From: Ereboglobus sp.
Lineage (GTDB): Bacteria; Verrucomicrobiota; Verrucomicrobiia; Opitutales; Opitutaceae
Assembly (NCBI GenBank): GCA_029974595.1
Contig: JARKRC010000021.1
Span: forward strand, 33,525 to 97,524
DNA length: 64,000 nucleotides
Direction: 5' to 3'
Shown here: positions 36,674 to 45,994 of the stretch, piece after piece
Layout of the letters: each line of letters opens with the position of its first letter
Numbering within the stretch: position 1 is the stretch's first letter
The notes under the pieces: generated by a model
Databases searched by the model: none
Told to the model about the DNA's origin: nothing
What the model saw: the letters and a program-made list of their open reading frames with translations, nothing else
Translations under genes and position numbers: made by a program

Positions 36674-38101
36674 ATGATAAAAGTCAGTCTTATCTCCCTC
36701 GGTTGCGCGAAAAATCTCGTCGATAGCGAGATCATGGTCGGTCATTTGCACAAGGCCGGGATGACCGTGATTCCCGAGGCCGCGAAAGCCGACGTGGTCA
36801 TCGTCAACACCTGCTCGTTTCTCGAATCGTCGAAGGAGGAATCGATCAACACCATCCTCGAGGCGCACCAGAACCGCGGGATGCGCAAGCGCCGCAAGGA
36901 GCAAAAGCTCATCGTCGCCGGCTGCATGGCGCAGCGCTATCAGAAGGAGCTGCCCGGCGCGCTGCCCGAAGTGGATGCGTTCATCGGGCTCGACCAGGTC
37001 ACGAAAGTCGCGCCGATTATCGAGGAAATTTTTGCCAGGGAGCGCGGCAAAACCGCCGGCGGCGAACCGGAGCCTGCGCCCGCGTTTGTGGATCGCCACT
37101 CGAAATACATCCCCGATTACGACACGCCGCGCTTCCGCCTCACGCCGCGCCATTACGCCTACATCAAAATCGCCGAGGGGTGCAATCATCCCTGCACGTT
37201 TTGCATCATCCCGCAGATTCGCGGACGCCACCGCTCGCGCACCATCGAGAGCGTCGTCGCCGAGGCGCGCAGGCTCGTGGCCGAGGGCGTGCGCGAACTG
37301 AATCTCATTTCGCAGGACACGACTTTCTTTGGCATGGACACCTGGGAGCAGCGCCCCAATCCGCGCACGCCGGTCGATTCGACGCGCGGTTCCGCGCTCA
37401 CCACGCTCATTCGCGAATTGCAGGCCATCCCGGGCGATTTCTGGATACGCCTGCTCTACACGCACCCCGCGCACTGGAGCGACGAGCTTATCCGCACGAT
37501 TGCGGAATGCGACAAGGTCGCACGCTACGTGGACATGCCGCTGCAACACATCAGCGACCACATGCTCGGCGCGATGCAGCGCGAAACCAACTCCGCCTAC
37601 ATCCGCGATCTCGTGAAACGCATCCGCTCCGGGATTCCGGGAATCGCGCTGCGCACGACATTCATCGTCGGCTTCCCCGGCGAAACCGACGCCGACGTCG
37701 ATGAGCTGTGCGGGTTCATCCGCGAAACGAAGTTCGAGCGGCTTGGCGTTTTCCGTTACTCGCAGGAAGAAGGCACGCGCGCCGCAAAGATGGACGGGCA
37801 GCTTTCGGCGAAACAAAAGGAAGCCCGCTGGCACCGCACGATGGCGCTGCAAAAGGAAATCGCCGCCGAGGTGAGCAAGGCCTGCGTGGGCCGCACGCTG
37901 CGCGTGCTCGTCGAGGAGCCGGGCGTGGCGCGCGGCCAGGCCGATGCGCCCGATATTGACGGACGCGTGTATGTGGCGGCGACGCTGCCCGCGGGCGAAT
38001 TCGTCGATGTGAAAATCACCGGTTATCACGATTACGATCTGCTCGCGCTTCCGCCCGGCGAAAAACCCGCGAAGTTTTTGGTGGCGAAGCAGGCGCAGTG
38101 A
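36674..38101 (+). CDS. rimO: Ribosomal protein S12 methylthiotransferase RimO
   Basis: 475 residues from ATG at 36674; this start puts the first conserved motif right at the N-terminus (MIKVSLISLGCAKNLVDSE). The three cysteines of the UPF0004 domain are at 11, 47 and 84, and the radical-SAM CxxxCxxC lies at 170-177 in EGCNHPCTFCIIP. A C-terminal TRAM domain covers about 400-470. RimO places a methylthio group on Asp of ribosomal protein S12 using two 4Fe-4S clusters and SAM. The SLGCAKNLVDSE wording is typical of RimO rather than MiaB. It is about 30 residues longer than many homologues. Confidence 0.95.
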   Translation: MIKVSLISLGCAKNLVDSEIMVGHLHKAGMTVIPEAAKADVVIVNTCSFLESSKEESINTILEAHQNRGMRKRRKEQKLIVAGCMAQRYQKELPGALPEVDAFIGLDQVTKVAPIIEEIFARERGKTAGGEPEPAPAFVDRHSKYIPDYDTPRFRLTPRHYAYIKIAEGCNHPCTFCIIPQIRGRHRSRTIESVVAEARRLVAEGVRELNLISQDTTFFGMDTWEQRPNPRTPVDSTRGSALTTLIRELQAIPGDFWIRLLYTHPAHWSDELIRTIAECDKVARYVDMPLQHISDHMLGAMQRETNSAYIRDLVKRIRSGIPGIALRTTFIVGFPGETDADVDELCGFIRETKFERLGVFRYSQEEGTRAAKMDGQLSAKQKEARWHRTMALQKEIAAEVSKACVGRTLRVLVEEPGVARGQADAPDIDGRVYVAATLPAGEFVDVKITGYHDYDLLALPPGEKPAKFLVAKQAQ

Positions 38102-38205
38102 TGGAGCCGGATGGAAGCGTGCCGTGGGGCCGCTTCCGCTTTGCTTTTCGAGCTTCCAAGATGCGCGAACCTTCGCCAACGTTTTGGGCGCAATCCACCG
38201 CCCTT

Positions 38206-38751
38206 ATGAAAAAACTCCTCCCGCTCCTTCTTGCCTGTGCCGCGTTCGTTTGTGTTTCCAATCTTCGGGCGCAAGACCCGGCTCCCGCCTACCACTCGGC
38301 CATTGTTGGTTCCTTCGGAAAAAATGTCGTTTCGGTAAGTGGCAAACTCGATCCACAGGTCATAAAGACAAAAAAATACCTGTTTGTTTATTTTTCGGCC
38401 CATTGGTGCCCGCCGTGCCGCAAGTTCACGCCGCTGCTTGTGGATTTCTACAACAAGAATTATGCCAACGGGGATTTTGATCTGGTCTTTGTCTCCTCGG
38501 ATAGATCCCAGGGTGAAATGAGCGGCTACATGAAAGAGGCAAAGATGCCTTGGATCGGCCTGAAACTGGACAGCAGGCCGGCGAGAGCCTTCGTGAAAAT
38601 GCGCTCCGGCGACGGCATACCGAATCTCATTTTGCTGAACGAAAAAGACGAGGTCATCGCGCAAAGCTATGACAGCAAGGGCAACTACACCGGCCCTTCC
38701 ACGGCGCTGAAAGTTTACGCGGCAATAAAAAAGGCCGAGAAAGCGAAATAA
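38206..38751 (+). CDS. Exported thioredoxin-like (nucleoredoxin/TlpA-like) protein
   Basis: 181 residues from ATG at 38206, chosen because it begins a signal peptide (KKLLPLLLACAAFVCVSNLRAQ). The mature part is a thioredoxin fold with WCPPCRKFTPLL and later GIPNLILLNEKDEV, where the cis-Pro is expected. The sequence around WCPPC is closer to nucleoredoxin/tryparedoxin-like bacterial proteins than to DsbA. It probably reduces or isomerises disulfides in the periplasm and could receive electrons from the DsbD-like protein encoded about 3 kb upstream. Its partner is unknown. Confidence 0.85.
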   Translation: MKKLLPLLLACAAFVCVSNLRAQDPAPAYHSAIVGSFGKNVVSVSGKLDPQVIKTKKYLFVYFSAHWCPPCRKFTPLLVDFYNKNYANGDFDLVFVSSDRSQGEMSGYMKEAKMPWIGLKLDSRPARAFVKMRSGDGIPNLILLNEKDEVIAQSYDSKGNYTGPSTALKVYAAIKKAEKAK

Positions 38752-38764
38752 GCGAAACGTCCGC

Positions 38765-39547
38765 TCACTTTCGCACCGTTATCAGTTCGCAGCTTGTTGC
38801 GCGCTTGGTTGCCGGGTCGAAAGTCACCAGCGCGGCGGACAGGCGGATGTCGTTTTCGGCGACTCCGAAGCGGCGGGGCATGCCGTCGAGAAAGCGGCCA
38901 AGCACCGGCTTTATTTCACGACCGAGCACAGAGGCATACGGGCCGGTCATGCCGACATCGCACATGAAGGCCGTGCCGCCGGGGAGCACGCCCGCGTCGG
39001 CGGTGGGAACGTGCGTGTGCGTGCCGAGCACCGCGATGACGCGGCCATCGAGATGCCAGCCCATCGCCTGTTTTTCGGAAGTCGCCTCGGCGTGGATTTC
39101 GACAAAGACGCCGTCGGCCTTGCCGTCGAGTTCGCGCAGCACGCGGTCGGCTCCGAGAAACGGGCATTCGGCTTTCATGCCGACAAACTGGCGTCCGAGC
39201 ATCGTCGTGATGCCGAGGCGGAAATTGTTTGCTTCGAGGATCACGTATTCGCGTCCCGGGCAGGATGGGGGGAGATTTGCGGGGCGGCAGACGCGGTCGA
39301 GCGCGGCGATGTCGATTTCCCAGCCTTTTTGATCCCACACATGGTCGCCGAGCGTGATGGCGTCCACGCCCGAGGCGAGGAGCGTTTTGGCGATTGCACT
39401 GGTGATGCCGGCCCCGGCGGCGGAATTTTCGGCGTTGGCGACGACAAAATCAATGCCGAGCTGCGCGCGCAGGCCGGGGAGTTTTTCGATGACGATTTCG
39501 CGTCCGGGCTTTCCGACGATGTCTCCGATGAACAGGAGTTTGAGCAT
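38765..39547 (-). CDS. YmdB-family metallophosphoesterase (cyclic nucleotide phosphodiesterase)
   Basis: 260 residues from ATG at 39547, where the family's conserved start [13 protein letters not shown] appears. Further family motifs are [28 protein letters not shown] and [20 protein letters not shown], which supply the metal-binding Asp, Asn and His residues. Known relatives are 2',3'/3',5'-cyclic nucleotide phosphodiesterases such as Bacillus YmdB. The gene is convergent with the thioredoxin-like gene (13 bp apart) and divergent from fhs. The natural substrate here is unknown. Confidence 0.9.
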   Translation of the reverse strand: MLKLLFIGDIVGKPGREIVIEKLPGLRAQLGIDFVVANAENSAAGAGITSAIAKTLLASGVDAITLGDHVWDQKGWEIDIAALDRVCRPANLPPSCPGREYVILEANNFRLGITTMLGRQFVGMKAECPFLGADRVLRELDGKADGVFVEIHAEATSEKQAMGWHLDGRVIAVLGTHTHVPTADAGVLPGGTAFMCDVGMTGPYASVLGREIKPVLGRFLDGMPRRFGVAENDIRLSAALVTFDPATKRATSCELITVRK

Positions 39548-39699
39548 GCGATGAAAGACACGCGGACTGGCCGACTTTTTCAACACTGCAATCGCGGCGC
39601 TTGCCAAAACAGGCCAAAGACGGGATGAAGAGGATGGACAGGATTCGATCACTTGAGTCTTATTCAGCCTGTTCCATTCAAAACCCGCAAACCCTCGCC

Positions 39700-41343
39700 A
39701 TGCTTCCCATTTCCGGCGTCGCCCATGCCATCGGCATTGATTCCACGCATCTTTCATTTTACGGCAACGACAAGGCCAAGGTCTCGCTTGCCGCGCTCGA
39801 TGCGACGCGGGCAAGGCGTCCGAAAAACGGGAAACTGATTCTTGTTTCCGCAATCACGCCGACGCCGGCGGGCGAGGGGAAAACGGTGACGTCGATCGGG
39901 CTTGCGCAAGGACTGAAAAAAACGGGCCGTTCGGTGGCGCTTGCATTGAGGCAGCCGTCGATGGGGCCGGTGTTCGGACGCAAAGGCGGCGCGGCGGGCG
40001 GAGGGCGCAGCACTTTGCAGCCGGCGCATGAAATCAACCTGCATTTCACGGGAGATTTTCATGCGATCATGTCGGCGCACAACCTGCTGGCGTCGGTGAT
40101 CGACAACCAGCTTTTCTACAAACAGACGCGGCTTGCGCCGGAGGGCGTGCTTTGGAAGCGCGTGCTCGATTGCAATGATCGCGCGTTGCGGTCGATTCGC
40201 GTGGGCCTGGGCTTGGAATGCGAGCGGGCAGGCGGATTTGATATCACGGCGGCGTCGGAGATCATGGCGGTGCTTTGCCTGTCAACCTCGATGGCGGATT
40301 TGCGGGCGCGACTGGAACGGCTCGTGGTGGGTTTTACGAAGGAGGGCGAGCCGGTGAGGGCGTCGGAATTCCGGGTGACGGGAGCGATGTGCGCGTTGTT
40401 GCGTGATGCGTTGAGGCCGAATCTGGTGCAATCCGCCGAGGGCGTGCCGGCGTTTGTGCACGGCGGGCCGTTTGCGAACATCGCGCACGGGTGCAATTCC
40501 GTGCTGGCGACGCGCATGGCGCTGGCGCACGCGGACTACGCGGTGACGGAGTGCGGATTCGCGTTCGATCTGGGAGGGGAGAAATTCATCGACATAAAAT
40601 GCCGCCAGACCGGGCTCGCGCCGGATGCAATCGTGCTTGTGGCGACGATCCGCGCGTTGAAAATGCACGGCGGCGTGGCGCTCGCCGATCTGGAAAAAAC
40701 GGACGCGGCGGCGGTGGCACGCGGTCTGGACAATCTCGCGGCGCACCTGGCCGCAGCAAAGTCGTTCAAGCGTCCGGTGACGGTGGCGATCAATCGTTTT
40801 CCGGCGGATGCGCCGGAGGAGACCGAGGTGGTGCGCGCGTTTTGCCGGGCGAATGGCGCGGGTTGCGCGCTGTCGAATGTATTTGCGCGAGGCGGGGAAG
40901 GCGGCGTCGAGCTGGCGGAGGCGGTCGTGGCGTCGATCGCCGGATCGGAGAGGGATTTGCCGCCGCTCGAATTTGTTTATCCGGAAAACATGCCTGTGCG
41001 GGGAAAAATCGAGGCGATTGCGCAGTGCATTTATGGAGCGGACGGGGCGGATCTTTTGCCGGAGGCGGAGCGGCGGCTGGCGTTGTTTGAGCGGGCCGGA
41101 TTCGGCGGACTGCCGGTGTGCATGGCGAAGACGCAGAACTCGATCAGCGACGACGAAAAGAAGCTGGGCAGGCCGCGGGGATTCCGGATCACGGTGCGCG
41201 ATTTCGAGCTGGCGGCGGGCGCGGGGTTCATCGTTGCCTTGACGGGGCAGATGATGCGCATGCCCGCGCTGCCGAGGGTGCCGAGCGCCGAGAGGATCGA
41301 CGTGACGCCGGAGGGCGCGATTGCGGGGATATCGGGAGCGTGA
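39700..41343 (+). CDS. fhs: Formate-tetrahydrofolate ligase
   Basis: 547 residues from ATG at 39700, close to the usual 555; an earlier in-frame ATG would add a leader made of a low-complexity intergenic repeat. The P-loop [10 protein letters not shown] is at 53-62, followed by [27 protein letters not shown] and [13 protein letters not shown], all characteristic of the family. It activates formate with ATP to 10-formyl-THF, feeding purine and formyl-Met synthesis or one-carbon assimilation. No acetogenesis cluster is nearby. Confidence 0.93.
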   Translation: MLPISGVAHAIGIDSTHLSFYGNDKAKVSLAALDATRARRPKNGKLILVSAITPTPAGEGKTVTSIGLAQGLKKTGRSVALALRQPSMGPVFGRKGGAAGGGRSTLQPAHEINLHFTGDFHAIMSAHNLLASVIDNQLFYKQTRLAPEGVLWKRVLDCNDRALRSIRVGLGLECERAGGFDITAASEIMAVLCLSTSMADLRARLERLVVGFTKEGEPVRASEFRVTGAMCALLRDALRPNLVQSAEGVPAFVHGGPFANIAHGCNSVLATRMALAHADYAVTECGFAFDLGGEKFIDIKCRQTGLAPDAIVLVATIRALKMHGGVALADLEKTDAAAVARGLDNLAAHLAAAKSFKRPVTVAINRFPADAPEETEVVRAFCRANGAGCALSNVFARGGEGGVELAEAVVASIAGSERDLPPLEFVYPENMPVRGKIEAIAQCIYGADGADLLPEAERRLALFERAGFGGLPVCMAKTQNSISDDEKKLGRPRGFRITVRDFELAAGAGFIVALTGQMMRMPALPRVPSAERIDVTPEGAIAGISGA

Positions 41344-41536
41344 TGCGTTTTGGGATCACGGAAACACGGAAGAACGGAAGAATTCACAGCGAACGCGCGA
41401 AGGGCGCAAAGGGCGGAAAAGGGCAGAGGCCAGAAGACAAAGATCGGAGGACAGTATTTCGATTTGCGTCGATTTATGTCGATTTGGGTCGGGTGACACG
41501 GGCGAGCCGGCCGTGCCACGCAATCCATCGGCGGTT
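41344..41536. repeat. Intergenic spacer built of short repeats
   Basis: The spacer contains a purine-rich segment with GAAGGGCGCAAAGGGCGG, then three tandem decamers of the form GATTTnnGTC at 41461-41490. A degenerate CACGG...CCGTG palindrome follows at 41497-41515. It resembles the repeat types found in frame in rsmA and uvrA. No gene is seen. Confidence 0.55.
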
Positions 41537-42067
41537 TTATTTGCCCAATCTTTTGCCGAGAATGGCGAGGTCGCGGTCGATGCCGTCGATTACGGCGACG
41601 CGGGGGAGATAGCCCCAGGTTTCGAAACCGTGCTTTTTGGCGAGGCGGAGGCTGGGTTCGTTATGGCCAAAGATGTTTGCGATGAGCGTGGTGATGCCAC
41701 ACGCGGGCGCGCGGGCGATGGCTTCGGAGAGGAGCATGGAGCCGAAGCCGGAGCGGCGGTATTTTTCGGCAATGTAGATGCTGATTTCGGCGGTGGCGTT
41801 GTAGGCGGGGCGTCCGTTGAGGAATGTGCTGAGGCTCAGCCATGCGGTGATTTCCGGAGCGGGGATGTTTGGGGTTTCGGCAACCCAGAGGGGGCGGGTT
41901 TGCGGATTGTGAGCGTGAAACCAGGGGCGGCGGCTCTCGATGGTGACAGGCGTGATGTCGGCTGTCGCAAGGCGGGCGGAAATGGTGCTGTTGTAGATCT
42001 CAACGATGGCGGGCAGGTCGGCTTCGACGGCGTCGCGAAGGGCGAGGGAAGTGTGGAGCGATTGCAT
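41537..42067 (-). CDS. GNAT-family N-acetyltransferase (phosphinothricin acetyltransferase-like)
   Basis: 176 residues. GNAT motifs are visible: LRDAVEADLPAIVEIYNSTI at the N-terminus, WLSLSTFLNGRPAYNATAEI, the acetyl-CoA loop EKYRRSGFGSMLLSEAI (R/Q-x-x-G-x-G), and NEPSLRLAKKHGFE, then WGYLPRVAVIDG. This order resembles the Pat/YncA-like subgroup that acetylates small amines or amino acid analogues. The substrate cannot be predicted. It follows the secreted protein gene by 50 bp on the same strand. Confidence 0.85.
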   Translation of the reverse strand: MQSLHTSLALRDAVEADLPAIVEIYNSTISARLATADITPVTIESRRPWFHAHNPQTRPLWVAETPNIPAPEITAWLSLSTFLNGRPAYNATAEISIYIAEKYRRSGFGSMLLSEAIARAPACGITTLIANIFGHNEPSLRLAKKHGFETWGYLPRVAVIDGIDRDLAILGKRLGK

Positions 42068-42117
42068 GGGGGCGAAAAAAAAAGCCGCGCTGCGAGCGTG
42101 GCTTTTTGCGGTGGTGT

Positions 42118-42981
42118 TTATTTGGGAGTGGAGCCGGATGCAGGAGCGTTTTCGGGAAATGTGATCGATGGCACTGCTGTTGCGCCCGGCGAAGGCGCCG
42201 GGGCGGTGGCAGGGCCGCCGTCCGCAGCTCCAGTGCGGCGGGGAGTGAAGGTGATCTGGCCGAGGAGCTCGGTGAGGCGCTGACGGAGGATTTCTTCTTC
42301 CTCGGTCGGGGTTTTGTTGTAGGTGCTGTGCTCAAAAACGCGGTCGGCAAGCTCGGTGCTGAGCACGTAGATATTGTCGTTGTTGACGAAGATGAAATTG
42401 CCGCGTTTGGCGACGTGGGGCGGCTTGGGCGGGAAGATGAAGACGCGCTCGGCGAAAACGGAGCCGCCGGGCAGGAAGAGCTGGGTGAAGAGCGTGCCGC
42501 CTTGGACGCTGTTGATAAAGCGGGCGTTGGGCTCGGCGCTGGTGCCGGGAAAACTGCGAGCGAAATCGCCCTGGATGAAATTCTGGAAAAACCAGACGAG
42601 GAATTCCTTGCGACTGCCGCGTTTTGCCTCCTCGGCGCGGAGGTTGTCGTTTATCGGGAAGCAGCCGACGCTGGCGTGTCTTCCAAAGGCATCCTGGAAG
42701 GTGACGACGTTGGCGTTGTCGTTGATCTGGCCGCCGAGTTCGGGGATGACGGGAATGGTGATGCGGTAGGCTCCGGTGGGGGAGATGTATTGGTCGCCTT
42801 CGACAGCGCCGAAAATATCGCCGTCCTCCTCCGCATGATTTCCGGAGTCCCCGGCGAGTATGCCTGCCGACGACGAGAGCGCGGAGGGCAGGGACTGCGC
42901 GTGGAGCGCGGGAGCGGCGAGGACAAACGTGGCGAACAGGGAAAGGAGCGCGACGCGGGATTTTTCCGGGTGAGATGTCAT
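42118..42981 (-). CDS. Secreted protein of unknown function
   Basis: 287 residues with a signal peptide (LLSLFATFVLAAPALHA, cleavage likely before QSLPSALSSS). The mature part contains SPTGAYRITIPVIPELGGQI, a middle with RGSRKEFLVWFFQNFIQGDF, and FIFPPKPPHVAKRGNFIFVN. The last 40 residues are Pro/Ala/Thr-rich and probably disordered. There is no lipobox. No family is recognised. It may be a periplasmic or outer-membrane-associated protein. It stands between rsmA and the GNAT gene with gaps of 144 and 50 bp. Confidence 0.75.
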   Translation of the reverse strand: MTSHPEKSRVALLSLFATFVLAAPALHAQSLPSALSSSAGILAGDSGNHAEEDGDIFGAVEGDQYISPTGAYRITIPVIPELGGQINDNANVVTFQDAFGRHASVGCFPINDNLRAEEAKRGSRKEFLVWFFQNFIQGDFARSFPGTSAEPNARFINSVQGGTLFTQLFLPGGSVFAERVFIFPPKPPHVAKRGNFIFVNNDNIYVLSTELADRVFEHSTYNKTPTEEEEILRQRLTELLGQITFTPRRTGAADGGPATAPAPSPGATAVPSITFPENAPASGSTPK

Positions 42982-43125
42982 GTGATTCGGTGTGCGGCCG
43001 TGTATGTTTTTTTTGATATTTCGAAAAATGAAAAAAAGAGTGTAGGGGAGTTGCCGGGAGTTTCAAGCGCGGGACTGACGGGCGGCGAGGAGGAGGCGAT
43101 GTTTACAGTTCGCGGTTTCCCGTTT

Positions 43126-44217
43126 TCAATTGTGCGCGGTGGCCTCGGATGACGGGATGGATGGCGGTAAGGTTGGAAATCGCGTCCACAATGCCGGCGG
43201 AATTTCCTCGGGGCGGGCTTGCGGAGTGAAACCGGCGGTGGCGAGCGTGGAAAACCAGGCGTCGCGCGCGGCGGCGGGAAGGCGGTCGCGGAGGAGCGCG
43301 CCGAGCTGTTTGCGGCGTTGTTGGAAACAGGCGCGGATGAGGGTCTTGATTTCGGGGGCGAAGATGAAGGGCGCCGGTTTGCGGACGAGGTGGAGGAGAA
43401 AAGATTCGATGTCGGGGCGCGGATAAAAGCAGGTTGCGGAGACTTTGTGGCCGGGCGCGATGTCGAAGGCGTTTTGGAGGAAGATCGAGATGGCGCTGTA
43501 TTGCTTGGTGCCGGGCGCGGCGGTGTAGCGTTGCGCGGCCTCCTGCTGGAGCATGAGCACCATGCGCGCGGAGAGCGGACCGGAGAGAACGGCGTCCATC
43601 CACGGGGTCGAGATGGCGTAGGGGAGATTGGCGACGATTTTGAATGCGGAATGGGGAGCTGAAAGAAATGCGGAATGCGGAATGCGGTCTACGAGTCTGC
43701 GAGTGGCTTGACATGCGGAATGGGGGGACGCAGGCGGCGGGGGTGAGGGTTGAGTCGCACGGGCTTTCAGCCCGTGGTCGGCGTCGGGGATGGGCGGGAG
43801 GTCTGTGTTATTCGAACCACACGGGCTGGAAGCCCGTGCCACCCGATCCGACACGGGCTGGAAGCCCGTGCCACTCAACCCTACGCTCAATCCCGCGAGC
43901 GGGTGGTCGAGGGCGTCGGCTTCGATGAGGTGGAAGGTGCGCGGGTATTTTTGCGCGAGCGTGGCGGCGAGATGCGCGGCGAGCGTGGCGTCTTTTTCGA
44001 CGGCGTAAACACGCGCGCCGGTTTCGAGGAGCGCGGTGGTGAGCGTGCCGAGCCCGGGGCCGATTTCGACGACGGTATCGGCGGCGGTGATTTGCGCGAG
44101 TTCGAGGGACTTGCGGACGATGTTGCCGTCAACGAGGAAGTTTTGCCCGAGGAAGCGTTTCGGGTTGTGGCCGAGCGAGGCGAGGAGTTCGCGGGTGGCT
44201 GAGGGGGTCAAGGGCAT
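43126..44217 (-). CDS. rsmA: 16S rRNA dimethyladenosine transferase RsmA (KsgA) with an in-frame repeat insertion
   Basis: 363 residues, about 80 longer than usual. RFLGQNFLVD and VVEIGPGLGTLTTALL form the SAM-binding start, YAVEKDATLA follows, and IVANLPYAIS is the NLPY catalytic motif. The C-terminal domain (FYPRPDIESFLLHL ... QQRRKQLGALL) is normal. Between residues ~108 and ~190, just before the NLPY motif, lies a block absent from ordinary RsmA ([22 protein letters not shown]). Its DNA is made of palindromic CACGGGCT-AGCCCGTG repeats and GCGGAATGCGG repeats. RsmA dimethylates A1518/A1519 of 16S rRNA. Whether the inserted loop is kept in the protein and tolerated is unknown. It starts 3 bp after trpC. 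Confidence 0.93.
   Translation of the reverse strand: MPLTPSATRELLASLGHNPKRFLGQNFLVDGNIVRKSLELAQITAADTVVEIGPGLGTLTTALLETGARVYAVEKDATLAAHLAATLAQKYPRTFHLIEADALDHPLAGLSVGLSGTGFQPVSDRVARASSPCGSNNTDLPPIPDADHGLKARATQPSPPPPASPHSACQATRRLVDRIPHSAFLSAPHSAFKIVANLPYAISTPWMDAVLSGPLSARMVLMLQQEAAQRYTAAPGTKQYSAISIFLQNAFDIAPGHKVSATCFYPRPDIESFLLHLVRKPAPFIFAPEIKTLIRACFQQRRKQLGALLRDRLPAAARDAWFSTLATAGFTPQARPEEIPPALWTRFPTLPPSIPSSEATAHN
43647..43896. repeat. Palindromic and tandem repeats inserted in frame in rsmA
   Basis: About 250 bp corresponding to RsmA residues 108-190. It holds three palindromes, CACGGGCT-TTC-AGCCCGTG at 43758-43776 and CACGGGCT-GGA-AGCCCGTG at 43820-43838 and 43852-43870. It also holds several GCGGAATGCGG-like tandem units at its left end. 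The block keeps the reading frame open. Confidence 0.85.
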
Positions 44218-44220
44218 CGG

Positions 44221-45030
44221 CTAGCGCGCGGCGCGGAGCGAGTGCATGAGCGCGGGCATGTCGGGGGCGCGCATCAGCGATTCGCCGACGAGGAGGGCGT
44301 GCGCTCCGCAGGCGCGGGCGCGGGCCGCGTCCGTGGCGGTGTGGATGCCGCTTTCGCTGACGGCGGTGACGTTTTTTGGGAACTGCGGGATGAGGCGTTC
44401 GCTGATGGCGAGGTCGGTTTTGAAAATAGCGAGGTCGCGGTTGTTGACGCCGATGATTTTGGCGCCGTGGCCGAGGGCGCGGGCGAGGTCAGGTTCGTTG
44501 TGGATTTCGTAGAGGGCATCGAGTCCGGCGGCGAGCGCGGCGGCGTGGAGTGCGCGGATTTCGCCGTCGGCGAGGGCGCGCACAATGATGAGGATGGCGC
44601 TCGCGCCGGCTTCGCGGGCCTGGATTACCTGGATGGGATGAACCATGAAGTCCTTGCGGAGGATGGGAAGCGGGCGGGCGGTGGCGGCGTGTCGTTTGAA
44701 TGCGGATACGACCGAGCGAAGGTCGTCGAGTGTGCCGCCGAAGTATTTTTCGTCGGTGAGGACGGAGAGCGCGGCGGCTCCGGCGGCTTGGTAGCGGAGT
44801 GCCTGATCGGGCGCGGAGGCGTTTTCGGCAATGGCGCCAGCGGAGGGCGAACGGCGTTTGATTTCGGAAATGACGGCGAGCGTGCCGTCGGCGGGGCGGA
44901 GCGCGGCGGCGAAAGACGGCGGAGCGGGGAGACGGGCGTTGAGCTGTTCGAGTTCGGCGATCGCGACGGGACGGACGAGCGGGGCGATTTCGAGCCGCTT
45001 GTGCGCCATGATTTCGGTGAGTTTGTCCAT
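44221..45030 (-). CDS. trpC: Indole-3-glycerol phosphate synthase
   Basis: 269 residues, the usual single-domain size. The catalytic wording is complete: SEIKRRSPSAG, LSVLTDEKYFGG, LPILRKDFMVHPIQ, LYEIHNEPDL, GVNNRDL and AVSESGI, spread along a TIM barrel. It closes the indole ring in tryptophan biosynthesis. It is followed 3 bp later by rsmA, so the two are probably co-transcribed. TrpB is encoded about 1 kb away as a separate unit, and the other trp genes are not in the window. Confidence 0.96.
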   Translation of the reverse strand: MDKLTEIMAHKRLEIAPLVRPVAIAELEQLNARLPAPPSFAAALRPADGTLAVISEIKRRSPSAGAIAENASAPDQALRYQAAGAAALSVLTDEKYFGGTLDDLRSVVSAFKRHAATARPLPILRKDFMVHPIQVIQAREAGASAILIIVRALADGEIRALHAAALAAGLDALYEIHNEPDLARALGHGAKIIGVNNRDLAIFKTDLAISERLIPQFPKNVTAVSESGIHTATDAARARACGAHALLVGESLMRAPDMPALMHSLRAAR

Positions 45031-45195
45031 CGGAGAAAATTAAAAAGGGGAGGAAATACGGGATGCAGGGCGGAGGGAAGGATTGTTTTACGGGGAGAAT
45101 CCGAAAGGGGGTTGAACCACGGAAGCGCGAAATTGCGGGATGGAAATGTGTTTGTTTGTTGCCGCGCCCTGGTATTTTCACGATTGGTTTTTTCC

Positions 45196-45861
45196 ATGTT
45201 GCCGCCGCCAAAATCCTTGTTGAAACCGCGTTTGCTGCCCTGGCTGTTTTTGCCGGGCGGGGTGCTGGCGTTGGCGGCGCAGTCGTGGCCGGAGCTGGCG
45301 AAGGCGCTCGTGTATGACCGGACGGCGATCCTCGCGGGCGAATGGTGGCGGATGTGGACGGGCAATTTTGTTCACTTTGGCTGGTTGCATTTCGCGCTGG
45401 ATACGGGGTTGTATTTTTTGATCGGGTGGGCGCTGGTTTACCGATACCGCTGGTGGTTGAACGCGGCGTGGCTCGTGTTGATGCCACTGGCGGTGACGGC
45501 GACGATTTTTATGTTTGATGCGGACATGATTCGCTATGGCGGATTGTCGGGCGCGAATGTGGGCTGGCTTGTCATGCTGGCGTTTCTCGGTTGGCAGCAG
45601 TCGTGGCGCGATTGGTTCTGGCCGGTGTTTTTGGGGATTCATGTCGCGGAGTTGATCTACGAGGCGCAACTCGGCGGACATGGCGGCGGGATGATCAAGT
45701 TCGATGATCCGTCAATTCGCGTCGCGACGCTCGCGCATGTCGGCGGCGCGGTGTTCGGGATGGTTTTGTGGGGCGTCGTGAATCTGCTTGGTGGCCCGCG
45801 AACGCTGACGCCGGAAGCGCGCGCGGATGACGCGAGGGCGAAGCAGGCGGGTGGGAAGTAG
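45196..45861 (+). CDS. Rhomboid-family intramembrane serine protease, rhombosortase-like
   Basis: 221 residues from ATG at 45196 with about six membrane helices. The catalytic Ser118 lies in YGGLSGANVGW (the GxSG motif) and His181 in LAHVGGAVFGM, giving the Ser-His dyad in the right order and spacing. The start of the core (RMWTGNFVHFGWLHFALDTG) resembles the H..H helix of rhombosortases, the rhomboids that cut GlyGly-CTERM proteins. A general GlpG-like rhomboid is the alternative. No protein in this window ends with a GlyGly-CTERM tail, so substrates, if any, lie elsewhere. A hairpin terminator follows directly. Confidence 0.78.
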   Translation: MLPPPKSLLKPRLLPWLFLPGGVLALAAQSWPELAKALVYDRTAILAGEWWRMWTGNFVHFGWLHFALDTGLYFLIGWALVYRYRWWLNAAWLVLMPLAVTATIFMFDADMIRYGGLSGANVGWLVMLAFLGWQQSWRDWFWPVFLGIHVAELIYEAQLGGHGGGMIKFDDPSIRVATLAHVGGAVFGMVLWGVVNLLGGPRTLTPEARADDARAKQAGGK

Positions 45862-45867
45862 GAGTTC

Positions 45868-45947
45868 TTTAGACAGAATTAACAGAATCGGCAGAATGCA
45901 GGGCAGCGATTCCGTGCATTCTGTTAATTCTGTTCATTCTGTCTAAA
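45868..45947. terminator. Long hairpin made of inverted CAGAAT-type tandem repeats, between the rhomboid gene and trpB
   Basis: TTTAGACAGAAT...CAGAATGCA pairs with TGCATTCTG...ATTCTGTCTAAA around a short spacer. The arms are themselves tandem repeats of ACAGAAT type. It is followed by A/T-rich sequence and lies between convergent genes, so it could end transcription from both sides. Its arm-spacer-inverted-arm layout matches elements found inside uvrA. Confidence 0.75.
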
Positions 45948-45994
45948 AAATGGCTGTTGCTGTATTCGGCCATGTTCCAACTTTCGGAGGCGGA

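Noticed and set aside
36530..38179. A 549-codon open frame on the minus strand
   Set aside because: It is antisense to rimO, which has all its iron-sulfur cysteines on the plus strand.
43758..43870. CRISPR-like array
   Set aside because: The repeats are palindromes with unequal, very short spacing inside a coding gene, and no cas genes are present.
44242..45861. A 539-residue protein ending in the rhomboid part
   Set aside because: The first 318 codons are antisense to trpC or spacer; the rhomboid protein starts at the ATG at 45196.
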